A stretch of DNA of 64,000 nt from Allorhizobium ampelinum S4. Its GTDB lineage: Bacteria; Pseudomonadota; Alphaproteobacteria; Rhizobiales; Rhizobiaceae. The translations under genes and the position numbers were made by a program. Under the pieces are notes generated by a model. It saw nothing but the letters and a program-made list of their open reading frames with translations, was not told the DNA's origin and made no database searches. The DNA lies in NCBI RefSeq assembly GCF_000016285.1, contig NC_011988.1:744001-808000 (forward strand), written 5' to 3'. Below, piece by piece: positions 51,318 through 61,334 of this stretch; position 1 is the stretch's first letter; the number at the start of each line of letters is the position of its first letter.

Positions 51318-52460
51318 TCACGACCCGATACGACGACGTTCGCGGCTCAAATCGAAGATCTGAATGCCATCCCTTGGGCGGCCGCGGTTGCGCCATTTCG
51401 GATGTTTCAGCGTGTAGGTGGCGTCGTCGTATCCAGCCTGCCAATGTTCGTTGATGGAGGCGCGCGAAAATTCATAGTCCATCGAATGGGTGGCGTGGGC
51501 GGCGCGCCGGTGAATGAGGTGGACGATGGTGACGTCATATTCCTGGCCAATGGAGCGCAGCAGCTTGGCATCCTCGTCATCGCGAAATTCCGGTGGCAGC
51601 TTGTCCAGCAGGCGTTTGGCGGTGCGGCGGATCACCTGTTTGCGGGCGAATTCATCGGTATTCATACGGGTTCGGCTGGAAAACCGAATCTCCTTGGTGC
51701 GGCTTTCCACCTCGAACTGGTCCTTTGGCATGTCGCCGCGCGCGCTGAACAGATCGACCTGGAAAATGTCCAGATCTCTCTGGCTTTCATTGGTTTCCAG
51801 CACATGCTGCAAGGGTGTGTTCGAGACCAATCCACCATCCCAATAAAACCGGCCATCAATTTCAACCGGTGGGAAACCGGGCGGCAGCGCGCCGGAAGCA
51901 GCGATATGGCGGGCATCGAGCCTGGTGTGACGATTGTCGAAATAGGCGAAATTGCCGGAGAGAACGTCCACAGCGCCGAGGCTGAGACGTGTCGTGCCGT
52001 CATTCAGCAATTTGAAATCGATCAGATTGTTCAGCGTCTTGATCAGCGGTTCGGTGTCATAAACGCTGACGCGGTAATCAGGATTGAGCAACACTTGCTG
52101 CGGGGTGGGCAGACGCGGTGAAAAGAAGCCGGGAATGCCAAACATCATGCCGGTCAGCGCCGAGAGATCGTTGGTGGTGCGCCGCGACGCGGTGTCTTGA
52201 TCGCCAAGGTTGAAATTCAGCTGTGAAGACACCATGTCCCAGAAGGCGCGCAGGTTTTCCACCCGTTTTTCCCTGGGGCTGCCAGCAATCAGCGCCGAGT
52301 TGATCGATCCGATGGAAATACCGGCCAGCCAATCCGGATCGACATCATGGGCGTGAAGAGCCTCATAAGCACCGGCCTGATAAGCACCCAAAGCCCCCCC
52401 ACCCTGAAAGACAAAAATACGATCAGTGGCGGCATTGGTCTCGGACGACAGCATCGGCAT
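51318..52460 (-). CDS. Patatin-like phospholipase
   Basis: A 380-residue patatin-family hydrolase. The oxyanion hole is FQGGGALGAYQAGAYEAL (about residues 18-35), the nucleophile is Ser49 in GISIGS and the catalytic Asp is in YWDGGLVSNTPL, giving the usual Ser-Asp dyad. The C-terminal third (VIRRTAKRLLDKLPPEF, VTIVHLIHRRAAHATHSMDY) resembles the DUF3734 extension of proteobacterial patatins. No signal peptide is apparent. The enzyme probably hydrolyses phospholipids or other lipids; in related bacteria some members act at polyhydroxybutyrate granules. It stands alone between the LacI gene and adhP, with a promoter in the 150 bases upstream. Confidence 0.87.
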   Translation of the reverse strand: MPMLSSETNAATDRIFVFQGGGALGAYQAGAYEALHAHDVDPDWLAGISIGSINSALIAGSPREKRVENLRAFWDMVSSQLNFNLGDQDTASRRTTNDLSALTGMMFGIPGFFSPRLPTPQQVLLNPDYRVSVYDTEPLIKTLNNLIDFKLLNDGTTRLSLGAVDVLSGNFAYFDNRHTRLDARHIAASGALPPGFPPVEIDGRFYWDGGLVSNTPLQHVLETNESQRDLDIFQVDLFSARGDMPKDQFEVESRTKEIRFSSRTRMNTDEFARKQVIRRTAKRLLDKLPPEFRDDEDAKLLRSIGQEYDVTIVHLIHRRAAHATHSMDYEFSRASINEHWQAGYDDATYTLKHPKWRNRGRPRDGIQIFDLSRERRRIGS

Positions 52461-52572
52461 TCACCATGGATTATTGCATTGCGGTGAAGATAGCCGTTTT
52501 TCCGCGCTATTCCAGTATCTTGCCGCCACACTTATCGTTTATGGCGAAATAATTTGCTCTGCTTCATTCATG

Positions 52573-52603
52573 AGATCCGTGCGCCGGTAAGGCGCACGGA
52601 TCT
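52573..52603 (-). terminator. Hairpin after the alcohol dehydrogenase gene
   Basis: AGATCCGTGCGCC (52573-52585) pairs perfectly with GGCGCACGGATCT (52591-52603) over a five-base loop. It begins nine bases past the adhP stop on the minus strand. The 13-bp GC-rich stem is strong; the U-run is poor. Confidence 0.7.
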
Positions 52604-52611
52604 GGTTATTA

Positions 52612-53640
52612 TCAGGCGGCCAGATCAAGCACGATCCGTCCATCGATCTTGCCTTCGCGCATGCGGTCAAAAATCGCATTGATATTTTCCAGCTTGTCCC
52701 AGGAGAAATGGGCTGCGACCTTGCCTTCACCGGCAAATTGCAGCGATTCCTCAAGATCCTGCCGGGTGCCGACAATCGAGCCACGCACGGTGATGCGCTT
52801 CAGCACGGTTTCGAATACCGGCAGCGAAATGAAGCCCGGCGGCAGACCGACCAAGGCCATCGTGCCCTTGGAGCGCAGGAAGCCATAGGCCTGTTCCATC
52901 GCCTTGGGGGAAACGGCTGTCACCAGCGCGCCGTGAACGCCGCCGGTGGCCTTTTGCACCTGCTCGATAGCGTCGGCTGCCCGGCCATTGACGACCACAT
53001 CGGCCCCCAGCTTCTTGGCCAGTTCCAGCTTGTCATCGAAAATATCGGCGGCAACCACATGCATGCCCATGGCCTTGGCATATTGCACGGCCATATGGCC
53101 AAGCCCGCCAATGCCAGAAATGACGACCCATTCGCCGGGCCGCACTTCGGTTTCCTTCAGGCCCTTATAGACGGTGACACCGGCGCAGAGAATGGGCGCG
53201 GCAGCGCCGAATTCCAGGTTATCAGGCAGGCGGCCAACATAATCGGGGTCGGCGAGTCCGTATTGGGCAAAGGTGCCGTTGACCGAATAGCCGGTATTCT
53301 GCTGGCTGCCGCACAGCGTTTCCCAGCCGGTGCGGCAGGGATTGCAGCAGCCGCAGGCGGTATGCAGCCACGGAACGCCAATCCGGTCGCCTTCCTTGAT
53401 CCGGGTAACACCCGCGCCGAGCTTGGCGACAAAGCCAACGCCTTCGTGGCCGGGAATGAATGGTGGGTTGGGCTTGACCGGCCAGTCGCCGCTGATGGCG
53501 TGCAGGTCGGTATGGCAAACGCCGGTCGCCGCGTATTTGACCAAAATCTGGCCAGGACCGGGTTCGGGGATCGGCATTTCCTCAATGGTCAGCGGCTTGC
53601 CGAATTCGCGTGCAACAGCGGCTTTCATCATCGATGCCAT
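52612..53640 (-). CDS. adhP: Zinc-dependent alcohol dehydrogenase, AdhP type
   Basis: A 342-residue medium-chain dehydrogenase. The catalytic zinc Cys is in GVCHTDLH, with HEGVGFV supplying the next ligand. Four structural-zinc cysteines lie in CGCCNPCRTGWETLC (C-x2-C-x2-C-x7-C). The NAD-binding motif is ISGIGGLGHMAVQYA. This arrangement and length match AdhP/propanol-preferring alcohol dehydrogenases that interconvert ethanol and other primary alcohols with aldehydes. The ATG at 53640 has GGAGGAAAT upstream; an extension to 53694 lacks a site. It is preceded by a promoter region of about 140 bases and followed by a strong hairpin, so it is a single-gene unit. Confidence 0.9.
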   Translation of the reverse strand: MASMMKAAVAREFGKPLTIEEMPIPEPGPGQILVKYAATGVCHTDLHAISGDWPVKPNPPFIPGHEGVGFVAKLGAGVTRIKEGDRIGVPWLHTACGCCNPCRTGWETLCGSQQNTGYSVNGTFAQYGLADPDYVGRLPDNLEFGAAAPILCAGVTVYKGLKETEVRPGEWVVISGIGGLGHMAVQYAKAMGMHVVAADIFDDKLELAKKLGADVVVNGRAADAIEQVQKATGGVHGALVTAVSPKAMEQAYGFLRSKGTMALVGLPPGFISLPVFETVLKRITVRGSIVGTRQDLEESLQFAGEGKVAAHFSWDKLENINAIFDRMREGKIDGRIVLDLAA

Positions 53641-53781
53641 GATTTCCTCCATAGAAATTGATGTTTTAAAATTCAACATCGTGTCCCGGCTCATGCTGAG
53701 ACTATGGAGGACCCTAGTGCAGGGCGGGGCGATTGCTTTTGATTGATATCAATCCGCCCCGCTTTGTTGTGGCAGGTATTC

Positions 53782-54669
53782 CTATGCCAGGTTCTTTTTG
53801 AGAAAAGCTACGGTGCGCGACCAGGCAAGGTCTGCGGCCTCCTTGTTATAGCGGGCCGCCGACGTATCATTGTTGAAGGCATGATTGACGCCGTCATAGA
53901 CGAAGATCTCGGCTTGCTTACCATTGGCATCAAGCGCTTTGCGATAGGCATCGATGCCGGCATTGATGCGCTCGTCAAGGCCAGCGTAATGCAGCATCAA
54001 GGGTGCGTTGATGGCCGGCACCTGATCGGCTGGCGGCTGGGCACCGTAATAGGCGACACCCGCCCCAAGCAGCGGTGAGGCGATGGCCAACCGGTTGACC
54101 ATGCCACCGCCCCAGCAAAAGCCGATGGCGCCAACCTTGCCGTTGACGCCCTTCACGGCAGCGAGATAGGCGCGGCTGGCCTCCGCATTGTTCACCGTAG
54201 CGCCGAGGTCGAGCGTGGTGAACATGTCGCGGGCCTTGTCTTCGTCCTCCGGCGTGCCGCCCTGTGGCGACAGAAAATCCGGTGCAAGCGTAACGAAGCC
54301 TTCCAGCGCCAGCCGACGTGTCACATCCTGGATATGCGGATTAAGGCCACGGTTCTCGTGGATGACGATCACGCCGGGCAAGGCGGACTTGGCGTCTTTC
54401 GGGCTCACCAGATAGCCCTTCATTTCTCCGCTCGCACCGGGATAGGTGACCATTGTCGAAGTCAACCGTTCATCGTTTTCCGGCGTCAGCGCTGCATTGG
54501 CCTTGTTAGCGGCCAGCATCGGCATGATGGTTGCGGCAGCGGCACCCGAACCGGCAAGCTTCGTGAGTTTTTCCATGAAGCCCCGGCGGTCGAGGCTGAG
54601 ATGGGTATAGTCATCATAGGCGTTGATCATCGCCTGGGTGATCGCTGGGGTAACGGCTGGCTTTTCCAT
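53782..54669 (-). CDS. Dienelactone hydrolase family protein with Tat-type signal
   Basis: A 295-residue alpha/beta hydrolase of the DLH family. The nucleophile is Cys in IGFCWGGGM, the Asp lies in YAGLDERINAG and the His in GVNHAFNND, giving a Cys-Asp-His triad. HENRGLNPHIQDVTRRLA is the family's N-terminal core motif. Residues 26-60 contain DRRGFMEKLTKLAGSGAAAA, then IMPMLAANKANA, an apparent twin-arginine signal, so the protein is probably exported folded to the periplasm. About 25 residues precede the twin Arg, a long n-region, as in other carboxymethylenebutenolidase-like rhizobial proteins. The ATG at 54669 has TGGAGGAC upstream. The substrate is unknown. Confidence 0.85.
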   Translation of the reverse strand: MEKPAVTPAITQAMINAYDDYTHLSLDRRGFMEKLTKLAGSGAAAATIMPMLAANKANAALTPENDERLTSTMVTYPGASGEMKGYLVSPKDAKSALPGVIVIHENRGLNPHIQDVTRRLALEGFVTLAPDFLSPQGGTPEDEDKARDMFTTLDLGATVNNAEASRAYLAAVKGVNGKVGAIGFCWGGGMVNRLAIASPLLGAGVAYYGAQPPADQVPAINAPLMLHYAGLDERINAGIDAYRKALDANGKQAEIFVYDGVNHAFNNDTSAARYNKEAADLAWSRTVAFLKKNLA

Positions 54670-54705
54670 CGGTGTCCTCCACAAGGTTGTCCAGTCTAAA
54701 AGATA

Positions 54706-54755
54706 GAAAACCCGAACCGGCATCCAATGTTCATGGGAGGCCAATCCGGGTTTTC
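54706..54755 (-). terminator. Probable guaB terminator
   Basis: GAAAACCCG (54706-54714) and CGGGTTTTC (54747-54755) form a stem with a large, partly paired loop, 30 bases beyond the guaB stop on the minus strand. After the second arm the minus strand reads TTTTCTATC, giving a modest U-tract. Confidence 0.5.
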
Positions 54756-54785
54756 ATCAACACTTATTCGTGACCGCGACGTCTT

Positions 54786-56276
<1,491 letters not shown>

Positions 56277-56440
56277 GCCAATATCCTTCATATGAATAGG
56301 CAGAGTCCTCCAGAAAAGCGATTTTCCTCTGGATTCCTTTGCATGTAATGCTTGGAGGTTGGCGAGGGCTGGTAACACGTTCATGACAGGAAGGGAATAG
56401 CAAAAGCATGGATTGTGGATGACGTCGGTCATCCCCCGTT

Positions 56441-57364
56441 TTAGAGATCCTGCCGCGGTTCCGAGGGTGTCGATTTTTCCCGTGCGCTGGCGGCAAGACC
56501 ATCGGCCAGCGCTTCCATATCGGCTTGGCGGGCGCTGGATCGCCGCCAGATCAGGCCGATTTCGCGGTAGGGCGGCGGATCGGTAAAGGGAATGATGCGG
56601 ATCTTGTTGCGGCTGGTTTCGGTCTCGATCGCCATTTCGGGGATCAGCGTCATGCCCATATCATGGGACACCATCTGGAGCAGTGTCGCCATCGAGGTTG
56701 CGCCGAAATTGACCATGCTGCGCCGGCTGGCGGTTTTGCAGACGGCCAGCGCCTGGTCGCGCAGGCAATGGCCTTCCTCCAGCAGCAGCAACCGGTCGGT
56801 GTCTACGTCCGCCTCCACCAGAGGCGATAGAAGCACGGCGTCGTCATTGCGGGCCACGGCCATGAAAAACCGATCGACGAGCAGGCTGCGGCAGACCAGA
56901 GCGTCCGCATCCACCGGTAGCGCCGCGACGACCGCATCCAGTTTGCCGTCATTCAAGTCGGACAGCAGTCGATCTGTGATCGCTTCTTTAAGCTCGATCT
57001 CGATCAGAGGATGATTTTGCCGCAGATAAGGCACCATGCGCGGCACCATATAGGGGGCGACGGTCGGAATGATGCCAATCCGCACCAGGCCTTCCAACAT
57101 GCCGCCATTGTTTCGCGCCGCCTGTTCCAGCCGATCTATTCCCGCCAGCACTTCGCGCACATGGGTCAGGATTTCCAGTCCCTTGGTAGTCAGGATCGTG
57201 CTGGCGCGCGTGCGCTCGATCAGCATCACACCCAGATGTTTTTCCATTTCCATGATCTGCGCCGACAGTGCCGGTTGGCTGACATGGACAAGATCGGCAG
57301 CCCGGCCGAAATGGAGTGTGGTGGCAAGGGCATCGAAATAGCGCATTTGACGTATGGTCAGCAT
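56441..57364 (-). CDS. oxyR: Hydrogen-peroxide sensor OxyR
   Basis: A 307-residue LysR-family regulator with the OxyR redox switch. The winged helix-turn-helix is in [20 protein letters not shown] (residues 17-36). Cys200 and Cys209 in [17 protein letters not shown] match Cys199 and Cys208 of E. coli OxyR, which form a disulfide on peroxide exposure. The rest is a normal periplasmic-binding-type sensor ([11 protein letters not shown]). An inverted repeat directly upstream (57371-57409) is probably its own operator. In agrobacteria OxyR usually lies beside a catalase gene; here the neighbouring side holds only a short broken gene, so its catalase target must be elsewhere. Confidence 0.9.
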   Translation of the reverse strand: MLTIRQMRYFDALATTLHFGRAADLVHVSQPALSAQIMEMEKHLGVMLIERTRASTILTTKGLEILTHVREVLAGIDRLEQAARNNGGMLEGLVRIGIIPTVAPYMVPRMVPYLRQNHPLIEIELKEAITDRLLSDLNDGKLDAVVAALPVDADALVCRSLLVDRFFMAVARNDDAVLLSPLVEADVDTDRLLLLEEGHCLRDQALAVCKTASRRSMVNFGATSMATLLQMVSHDMGMTLIPEMAIETETSRNKIRIIPFTDPPPYREIGLIWRRSSARQADMEALADGLAASAREKSTPSEPRQDL

Positions 57365-57370
57365 GATAGG

Positions 57371-57409
57371 ATTTCCAAATCGTATTTAAAAATAAATACG
57401 ATTGGAAAT
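57371..57409. promoter_or_regulatory. Inverted repeat at the oxyR promoter
   Basis: ATTTCCAAATCGTATTTA (57371-57388) and TAAATACGATTGGAAAT (57393-57409) form an almost perfect dyad, one extra A in the left arm. It begins seven bases upstream of the oxyR start. The length (about 39 bases) and AT content fit an OxyR tetramer site, so autoregulation, and control of the small gene on the other side, are likely. Confidence 0.6.
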
Positions 57410-57500
57410 TATCGGCCGTCAATGGAACACTGCAGTCATTGAGACGAAACACTGTTTTAAAATCAATTTTGACGAAGACGGCCTTCCAAAGGAGGACGCC

Positions 57501-57657
57501 ATGATGGATTTCACGGACAATAAAGACCACAGTCGGCATTCAGGTGCCGGAACCGATCATCGGGCATCAATTGGCGTATTTCAAACTGGTACATCCAGAC
57601 GATGAAGCGGGTATTCATACGGTCTTAATGCAGTTTCCGGCTTCGAAGCAGATATGA
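57501..57657 (+). pseudogene. Short frameshifted gene beside oxyR
   Basis: AAAGGAGGACGCC, a very strong ribosome site, precedes ATGATG at 57501, but that frame gives only a 34-residue product of odd composition (MMDFTDNKDHSRHSGAGTDH and so on). The next frame, from about 57517 to the stop at 57655-57657, reads like real protein: TTVGIQVPEPIIGHQLAYFK, then LVHPDDEAGIHTVLMQFPAS. It has no start codon because a stop occurs at 57502-57504. One indel near 57520-57530 would join the two. It diverges from oxyR and is followed by a terminator hairpin, as a real gene would be. I do not recognise the family. It could instead be an intact short peptide. Confidence 0.45.
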
Positions 57658-57702
57658 TCCCAGCATCGCCGCTGAAGAGCCCTACACGTATCTGTTTCGA
57701 AA

Positions 57703-57747
57703 GGGGGCGTCAGAAGCCGTTTTGATACGGTTTCTGACCCCCTGTTT
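57703..57747 (+). terminator. Hairpin with CCCCCTGTTTTG tail
   Basis: GTCAGAAGCCGT (57709-57720) pairs with ACGGTTTCTGAC (57727-57738) with one G-U pair, flanked by GGGGG and CCCCC, followed by TGTTTTG. It lies about 45 bases beyond the stop of the broken small gene and supports that a transcript once ended here. Confidence 0.65.
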
Positions 57748-57850
57748 TGTATGGGTTTACTAATTTGCATTAATCAAAACTGAACACCCTTCCAATAGAG
57801 CCCTTACCTGTGGTCCACATGATGTGGAAATTATCCTGGGACAGGACGGA

Positions 57851-58495
57851 ATGGTGACGGCGATGAAAATGCCGATTGAAAGCTCGCGAATCAATCCACG
57901 TAAGCAGCCAAAACAGAAACGCAGTATCCAGCGTGTCGAAAATATTCTGAATTCGGCTGAGTTTCTTATTATCAAGCATGGGGTTTCCCAATTGCGCATG
58001 ACGGATATTGCCGCCAATGCTGGCGTACCTGTGGGTTCCGTCTACCAATTCTTTCCGCAGAAAGCGGCTGTGCTTAAAGCCATCATGGATCTGCGCCTGA
58101 CCAGCCTGGCCGAGGATATTACCACGCAGTTAACGGATGTGCGCGACGAAGCGGATGCGCGCGCGCGTTTGGTCGATCTGATCGAACGTGGTGCGCGCCT
58201 GCACCGTGACAATCCGCTGTGTCGCGAGTTCTGGATTGCAATGTCGACCGATCCCGATCTTGGCGCGATGCAATACAAGGCTCAGGAAGATATTGGCGCG
58301 TTGGCGATGAGATGGCTGGGGCCATTTGCCGGTGGCGGGGATGGACAGGGCAAACACAACCGCTTCCTGCTGGTGGCGGTGCTGAGCGGAGCGGTTTTCC
58401 GCGCCATCGCCGAGAAGCATGAGCGAGCCTGGGCGATGTTGGACGAGTGGAAAAAGGCTGCATGCGCCATGCTGTTTCAACCCGCTCAAAAGTGA
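57851..58495 (+). CDS. TetR-family transcriptional regulator
   Basis: A 214-residue regulator. The N-terminal helix-turn-helix is RVENILNSAEFLIIKHGVSQ then MTDIAANAGVPVGSVYQFFP, typical of TetR proteins, with an Arg/Lys-rich tail before it (RINPRKQPKQKRSIQ). The C-terminal ligand domain is all helical and of a TetR_C type I cannot name. I chose the ATG at 57851, with GGACGGA upstream; a GTG at 57824 would add nine residues. No efflux or enzyme gene is adjacent, so its target is unknown. It converges with the LsrB-like gene, about 50 bases apart. Confidence 0.87.
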   Translation: MVTAMKMPIESSRINPRKQPKQKRSIQRVENILNSAEFLIIKHGVSQLRMTDIAANAGVPVGSVYQFFPQKAAVLKAIMDLRLTSLAEDITTQLTDVRDEADARARLVDLIERGARLHRDNPLCREFWIAMSTDPDLGAMQYKAQEDIGALAMRWLGPFAGGGDGQGKHNRFLLVAVLSGAVFRAIAEKHERAWAMLDEWKKAACAMLFQPAQK

Positions 58496-58547
58496 TTGTC
58501 TCGGGTCCTGAGGCAATACGAACGGTCATTTTCAATGAAACGTCGTA

Positions 58548-59501
58548 TTACCAGCCGGGGATCATATGTCCCGCCCGCAGGCGCGGATAGTAACGGGAAT
58601 AGGTTTTCGTTTCTCCGTCCATGTCGTCTTCGATGGCCGTCGGGTTGATATTGTCAAGGCAGGCGGCGATATGGTCGGTGATGGCGTTCATCAGCGAGGG
58701 TGACATTCCGGGTCGTTTCATGATGCCGATCTGCACGGGCGGCAGTGGCGGAAAGCCATCCAACTGGCCCAGCACTTTCATACCGGTTCGCAGCGCCGAT
58801 TCCGGCAAAACAGAAACGGCCAAGCCAGCCAGCACTGCGGCGGCGACCACGGTCGATGACCAACTGGTGAACAGGATCTGATAGTCGCGCCCGTCGGCAT
58901 CGAGCGCCGAACAGGCCAGTTGCCGCCAATTGCAATCGCGCCGTCCAACCGCAAGCGGTACAGGCGCATCATCGCGCAAGGGATGGTTGGCCGAAGCCAC
59001 CCAGCAAAGCGGCTCGGTGCGCATCACGTCGGATTGTCTGGTCGCCGGGTTATGGGTCACAAGTGCGATGTCTAACTCACCTCTGGCCATTTTTTCGGCC
59101 AGGTCGGAGGATGGTTCGCAAACGATGTAAAGCTCTACATTGGGATGGGTCTTGGCGAAACGGCCAATAATTTCCGGCATGTAGCGGTCGGCATAATCAT
59201 CCGGCGTGCCGATCCGCAACGTACCTTCCAACCGGTTGTCGTCGAAAGCCGCAATCGCCTCGCTGTTCAGCCGGACGATCCGCCGGGCATAGTTCAGCAG
59301 TTTTTCGCCTTCTGCGGTCAGCCGGTTGCCACGCCCGTCCTTGATGAACAATTGCTTGCCGATCCGCTCTTCCAGGCGGCGCATCTGCATGGAAACGGCT
59401 GATTGGGTCTTGAAGACCCGCCCTGCCGCCTTGGTAAAACTGCCGGTATCGACGATGGCGATGAAGGTTTGCAACTGGTCTGTATCGAGAGGTGCGGACA
59501 T
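58548..59501 (-). CDS. lsrB: LysR-family regulator, LsrB-like
   Basis: A 317-residue LysR regulator. The helix-turn-helix lies in AIVDTGSFTKAAGRVFKTQS then AVSMQMRRLEERIGKQLF. From memory this start closely matches LsrB of Sinorhizobium and Agrobacterium, a redox-responsive regulator of glutathione, lipopolysaccharide and symbiosis genes. Several cysteines that could sense oxidant are present in the sensor domain (YIVCEPSSD, EPLCWVAS, RRDCNWRQLACSA). ATG 59501 has GGA nine bases upstream and starts MSAPLDTDQLQ; ATGs at 59510 and 59546 would add residues. It diverges from the DUF1127 gene. The gshA gene 2 kb away fits a shared redox theme, though no binding site was found there. Confidence 0.78.
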   Translation of the reverse strand: MSAPLDTDQLQTFIAIVDTGSFTKAAGRVFKTQSAVSMQMRRLEERIGKQLFIKDGRGNRLTAEGEKLLNYARRIVRLNSEAIAAFDDNRLEGTLRIGTPDDYADRYMPEIIGRFAKTHPNVELYIVCEPSSDLAEKMARGELDIALVTHNPATRQSDVMRTEPLCWVASANHPLRDDAPVPLAVGRRDCNWRQLACSALDADGRDYQILFTSWSSTVVAAAVLAGLAVSVLPESALRTGMKVLGQLDGFPPLPPVQIGIMKRPGMSPSLMNAITDHIAACLDNINPTAIEDDMDGETKTYSRYYPRLRAGHMIPGW

Positions 59502-59727
59502 GGCGGACATTCCATCAGTTGGATTGATGATTACCATTAGAAACATTCACTGGACTGATCAATAGAAATTCGGCAAATCTTAAACTGCAAAGTGTCAATC
59601 GACGCCACGAGTGACCAACTGATGTTCAGTTATCGCGGTGTCCTCCAACCCCTTCACGGCGTCCCTCCGGCTTGGTTTTCCAAGCGCGGCCGCCCCTTCT
59701 CGTGCCGAATTCGAAAGGACTATTGTC

Positions 59728-60027
59728 ATGCGCACGACCAGACAGATCACCGTAACGGCTTTTCCTCACGCAGAGGGCGCGGTCATCGCAGCCCTTCGCG
59801 CCATTGTCTTGACGGTGAATTCTGTGCTGCGCACGCTCACCAACCGCCGCGCGGCTCTTAAGCTCGCGGATCTCGACGACTACCTTCTGCATGATGTCGG
59901 TTTGACCCGCGCTGAGCTGGAGGCTGAATTGTCGAAGTCCGGGCCACTTGAAGATCCGTCGGCAAAGCTTGCAGGTCTCGCGCGCGCCAGGATTCGCAAA
60001 CAGGTGAGCACGCTTTCGCTCGGCTGA
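59728..60027 (+). CDS. DUF1127-domain small protein
   Basis: A 99-residue basic protein with a C-terminal DUF1127 (YjiS-like) domain: RRAALKLADLDDYLLHDVGL then TRAELEAELSKSG. In alphaproteobacteria members of this family are arginine-rich and are involved in RNA maturation, phosphate/carbon control or stress response; the role of this long form is not known. The first 45 residues are a hydrophobic-basic stretch unlike short DUF1127 proteins. The ATG at 59728 has GAAAGGA upstream; a frame open to 59638 lacks one. It diverges from the LsrB-like gene, whose product may control it, and ends in a strong terminator. Confidence 0.85.
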   Translation: MRTTRQITVTAFPHAEGAVIAALRAIVLTVNSVLRTLTNRRAALKLADLDDYLLHDVGLTRAELEAELSKSGPLEDPSAKLAGLARARIRKQVSTLSLG

Positions 60028-60086
60028 AAGATCCCCTTTCCATCCGCCATCCCCGCAGGGCGAAAAGCCAATCGGCCCTGCTTTTG

Positions 60087-60121
60087 CCCGGCAACAGTTC
60101 ACTGTTGCCGGGTCTTTTTTT
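60087..60121 (+). terminator. Intrinsic terminator of the DUF1127 gene
   Basis: CCCGGCAACAG (60087-60097) pairs perfectly with CTGTTGCCGGG (60102-60112) over a four-base loop, and TCTTTTTTT follows. This is a textbook Rho-independent terminator, 60 bases after the DUF1127 stop. On the other strand it could also end the DUF937 message. Confidence 0.9.
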
Positions 60122-60162
60122 GTGTGCCGACCAATGTTTGGCGGGCCGTTATTGCGTTTTAG

Positions 60163-61068
60163 TCAGTGCTTGGAATGAGTGGCGCCTTCGTCCGATTCGG
60201 CACGAGCATCCTTGCCCGGCGCCGTCACATAGGTCTCGAAGATCTGTTCCACGCTTTTCTGATAGCTTTTCTGCACGTTCAGACCACTATCGAACATCGT
60301 GTTGACGATATCCATCATCGATTTTCTGGCCTCGGCTTCCGGGCTCGGCTTTGGTGGCTCTGCTTTCGCGGCTTGCCCCATCGAACCACTGACCATGTCT
60401 TGCCAGGCTTTGGTGAAGGGATTGTCCAGGAAAGGGTTCGTTTCGGTCTTGGGGGCTGCCTTGGCCGCGCTTATGCCCATCATTTGCTGCCAGGCGGCAA
60501 TGAAGGGATTGTCGAAGGGACCGGGCGATGTCGGTTGAGCTTTCGGTGAAAATCCCGTTGCCTGAAGCCATTCCTGGATCATCCCAGCCATTGGGCCAGC
60601 CATCGGGTTGTTGGCGAAGGGGTTGCTGGCCTGCTGCATCTGTCCAAGGCTCTGCTTGAACAATCCGCCCATGATCGTATCGGCCATAGCCGGTAGCATG
60701 CGTTTCAGAATGTCCTGGCCGATGCCAGTGATCTGGGCCGCCTGGGCGGCGACAGCGCGCGACACCTCCTTGGAGCCGAACAATTGTTGCAGAACCTGAT
60801 TGCCGTCGGCAATGCCCTGAGGCGTAAAGGCCTTGCCCATATCTTCGAAATACTGGGCATAATTGCCGGACGATAAAGCAGTAAACAGGCTGGACAGATC
60901 ATAGGGATTGGCGGCGGTGCGCTTGAACCCGGAGGAAAAGGCCGGCGTCAATGCGGCAAGCGCCTGCGCTACCTGTTCTTGGGCAAGCCCGAACTGCTTT
61001 GCCATGGCGTCCATGGCCGCGCCATTCTGTGCTCTCAACAGCATATCAAACAGTGGCAACATTTGCAT
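60163..61068 (-). CDS. DUF937-domain protein
   Basis: A 301-residue protein with an N-terminal DUF937 domain (about 1-150): AMAKQFGLAQEQVAQALAAL, ANPYDLSSLFTALSSG and GSKEVSRAVAAQAAQITGIG, then LKRMLPAMADTIMGGL. The middle (about 150-240) is low-complexity, rich in Pro, Gln, Met and Asn-Pro-Phe repeats (NPFANNPMAGPMAG, NPFLDNPF), and the C-terminus is helical (SYQKSVEQIFETYV). The repeated NPF and DNPF segments could be short binding motifs. The function of the family is unknown; no signal peptide is evident. GGGGAGCGA precedes the ATG. It stands alone. Confidence 0.85.
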   Translation of the reverse strand: MQMLPLFDMLLRAQNGAAMDAMAKQFGLAQEQVAQALAALTPAFSSGFKRTAANPYDLSSLFTALSSGNYAQYFEDMGKAFTPQGIADGNQVLQQLFGSKEVSRAVAAQAAQITGIGQDILKRMLPAMADTIMGGLFKQSLGQMQQASNPFANNPMAGPMAGMIQEWLQATGFSPKAQPTSPGPFDNPFIAAWQQMMGISAAKAAPKTETNPFLDNPFTKAWQDMVSGSMGQAAKAEPPKPSPEAEARKSMMDIVNTMFDSGLNVQKSYQKSVEQIFETYVTAPGKDARAESDEGATHSKH

Positions 61069-61334
61069 TCGCTCCCCGGCACATAGCCTTTTTATACGGT
61101 ATTCATGCGTTGGCGATAGTCCGCATGGTGAGCCGGTGGCTCCAAAACGCCATATGCTTGATCGCCCCGAGCCTTATGCTCCTGTTTTTCAGCATGGTTC
61201 ATGACATTGCACCCGCCAATTCCCATCAGCTTGATTCAAGGAGAAAATCATACGAGAGCCACTATAGCGGGAAATATCCCGCTGCAAATCGTTTTTTTAA
61301 GCAAGCACAAGGGTTTGGGGGTGGGGTGCCGACC

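Larger units (their letters stand above)
57365..57850. other. oxyR-tetR intergenic region
   Basis: No intact recognisable gene. It holds the oxyR dyad (57371-57409), the broken small gene (57501-57657), the hairpin at 57703-57742 and the promoter region of the tetR gene. Confidence 0.6.
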
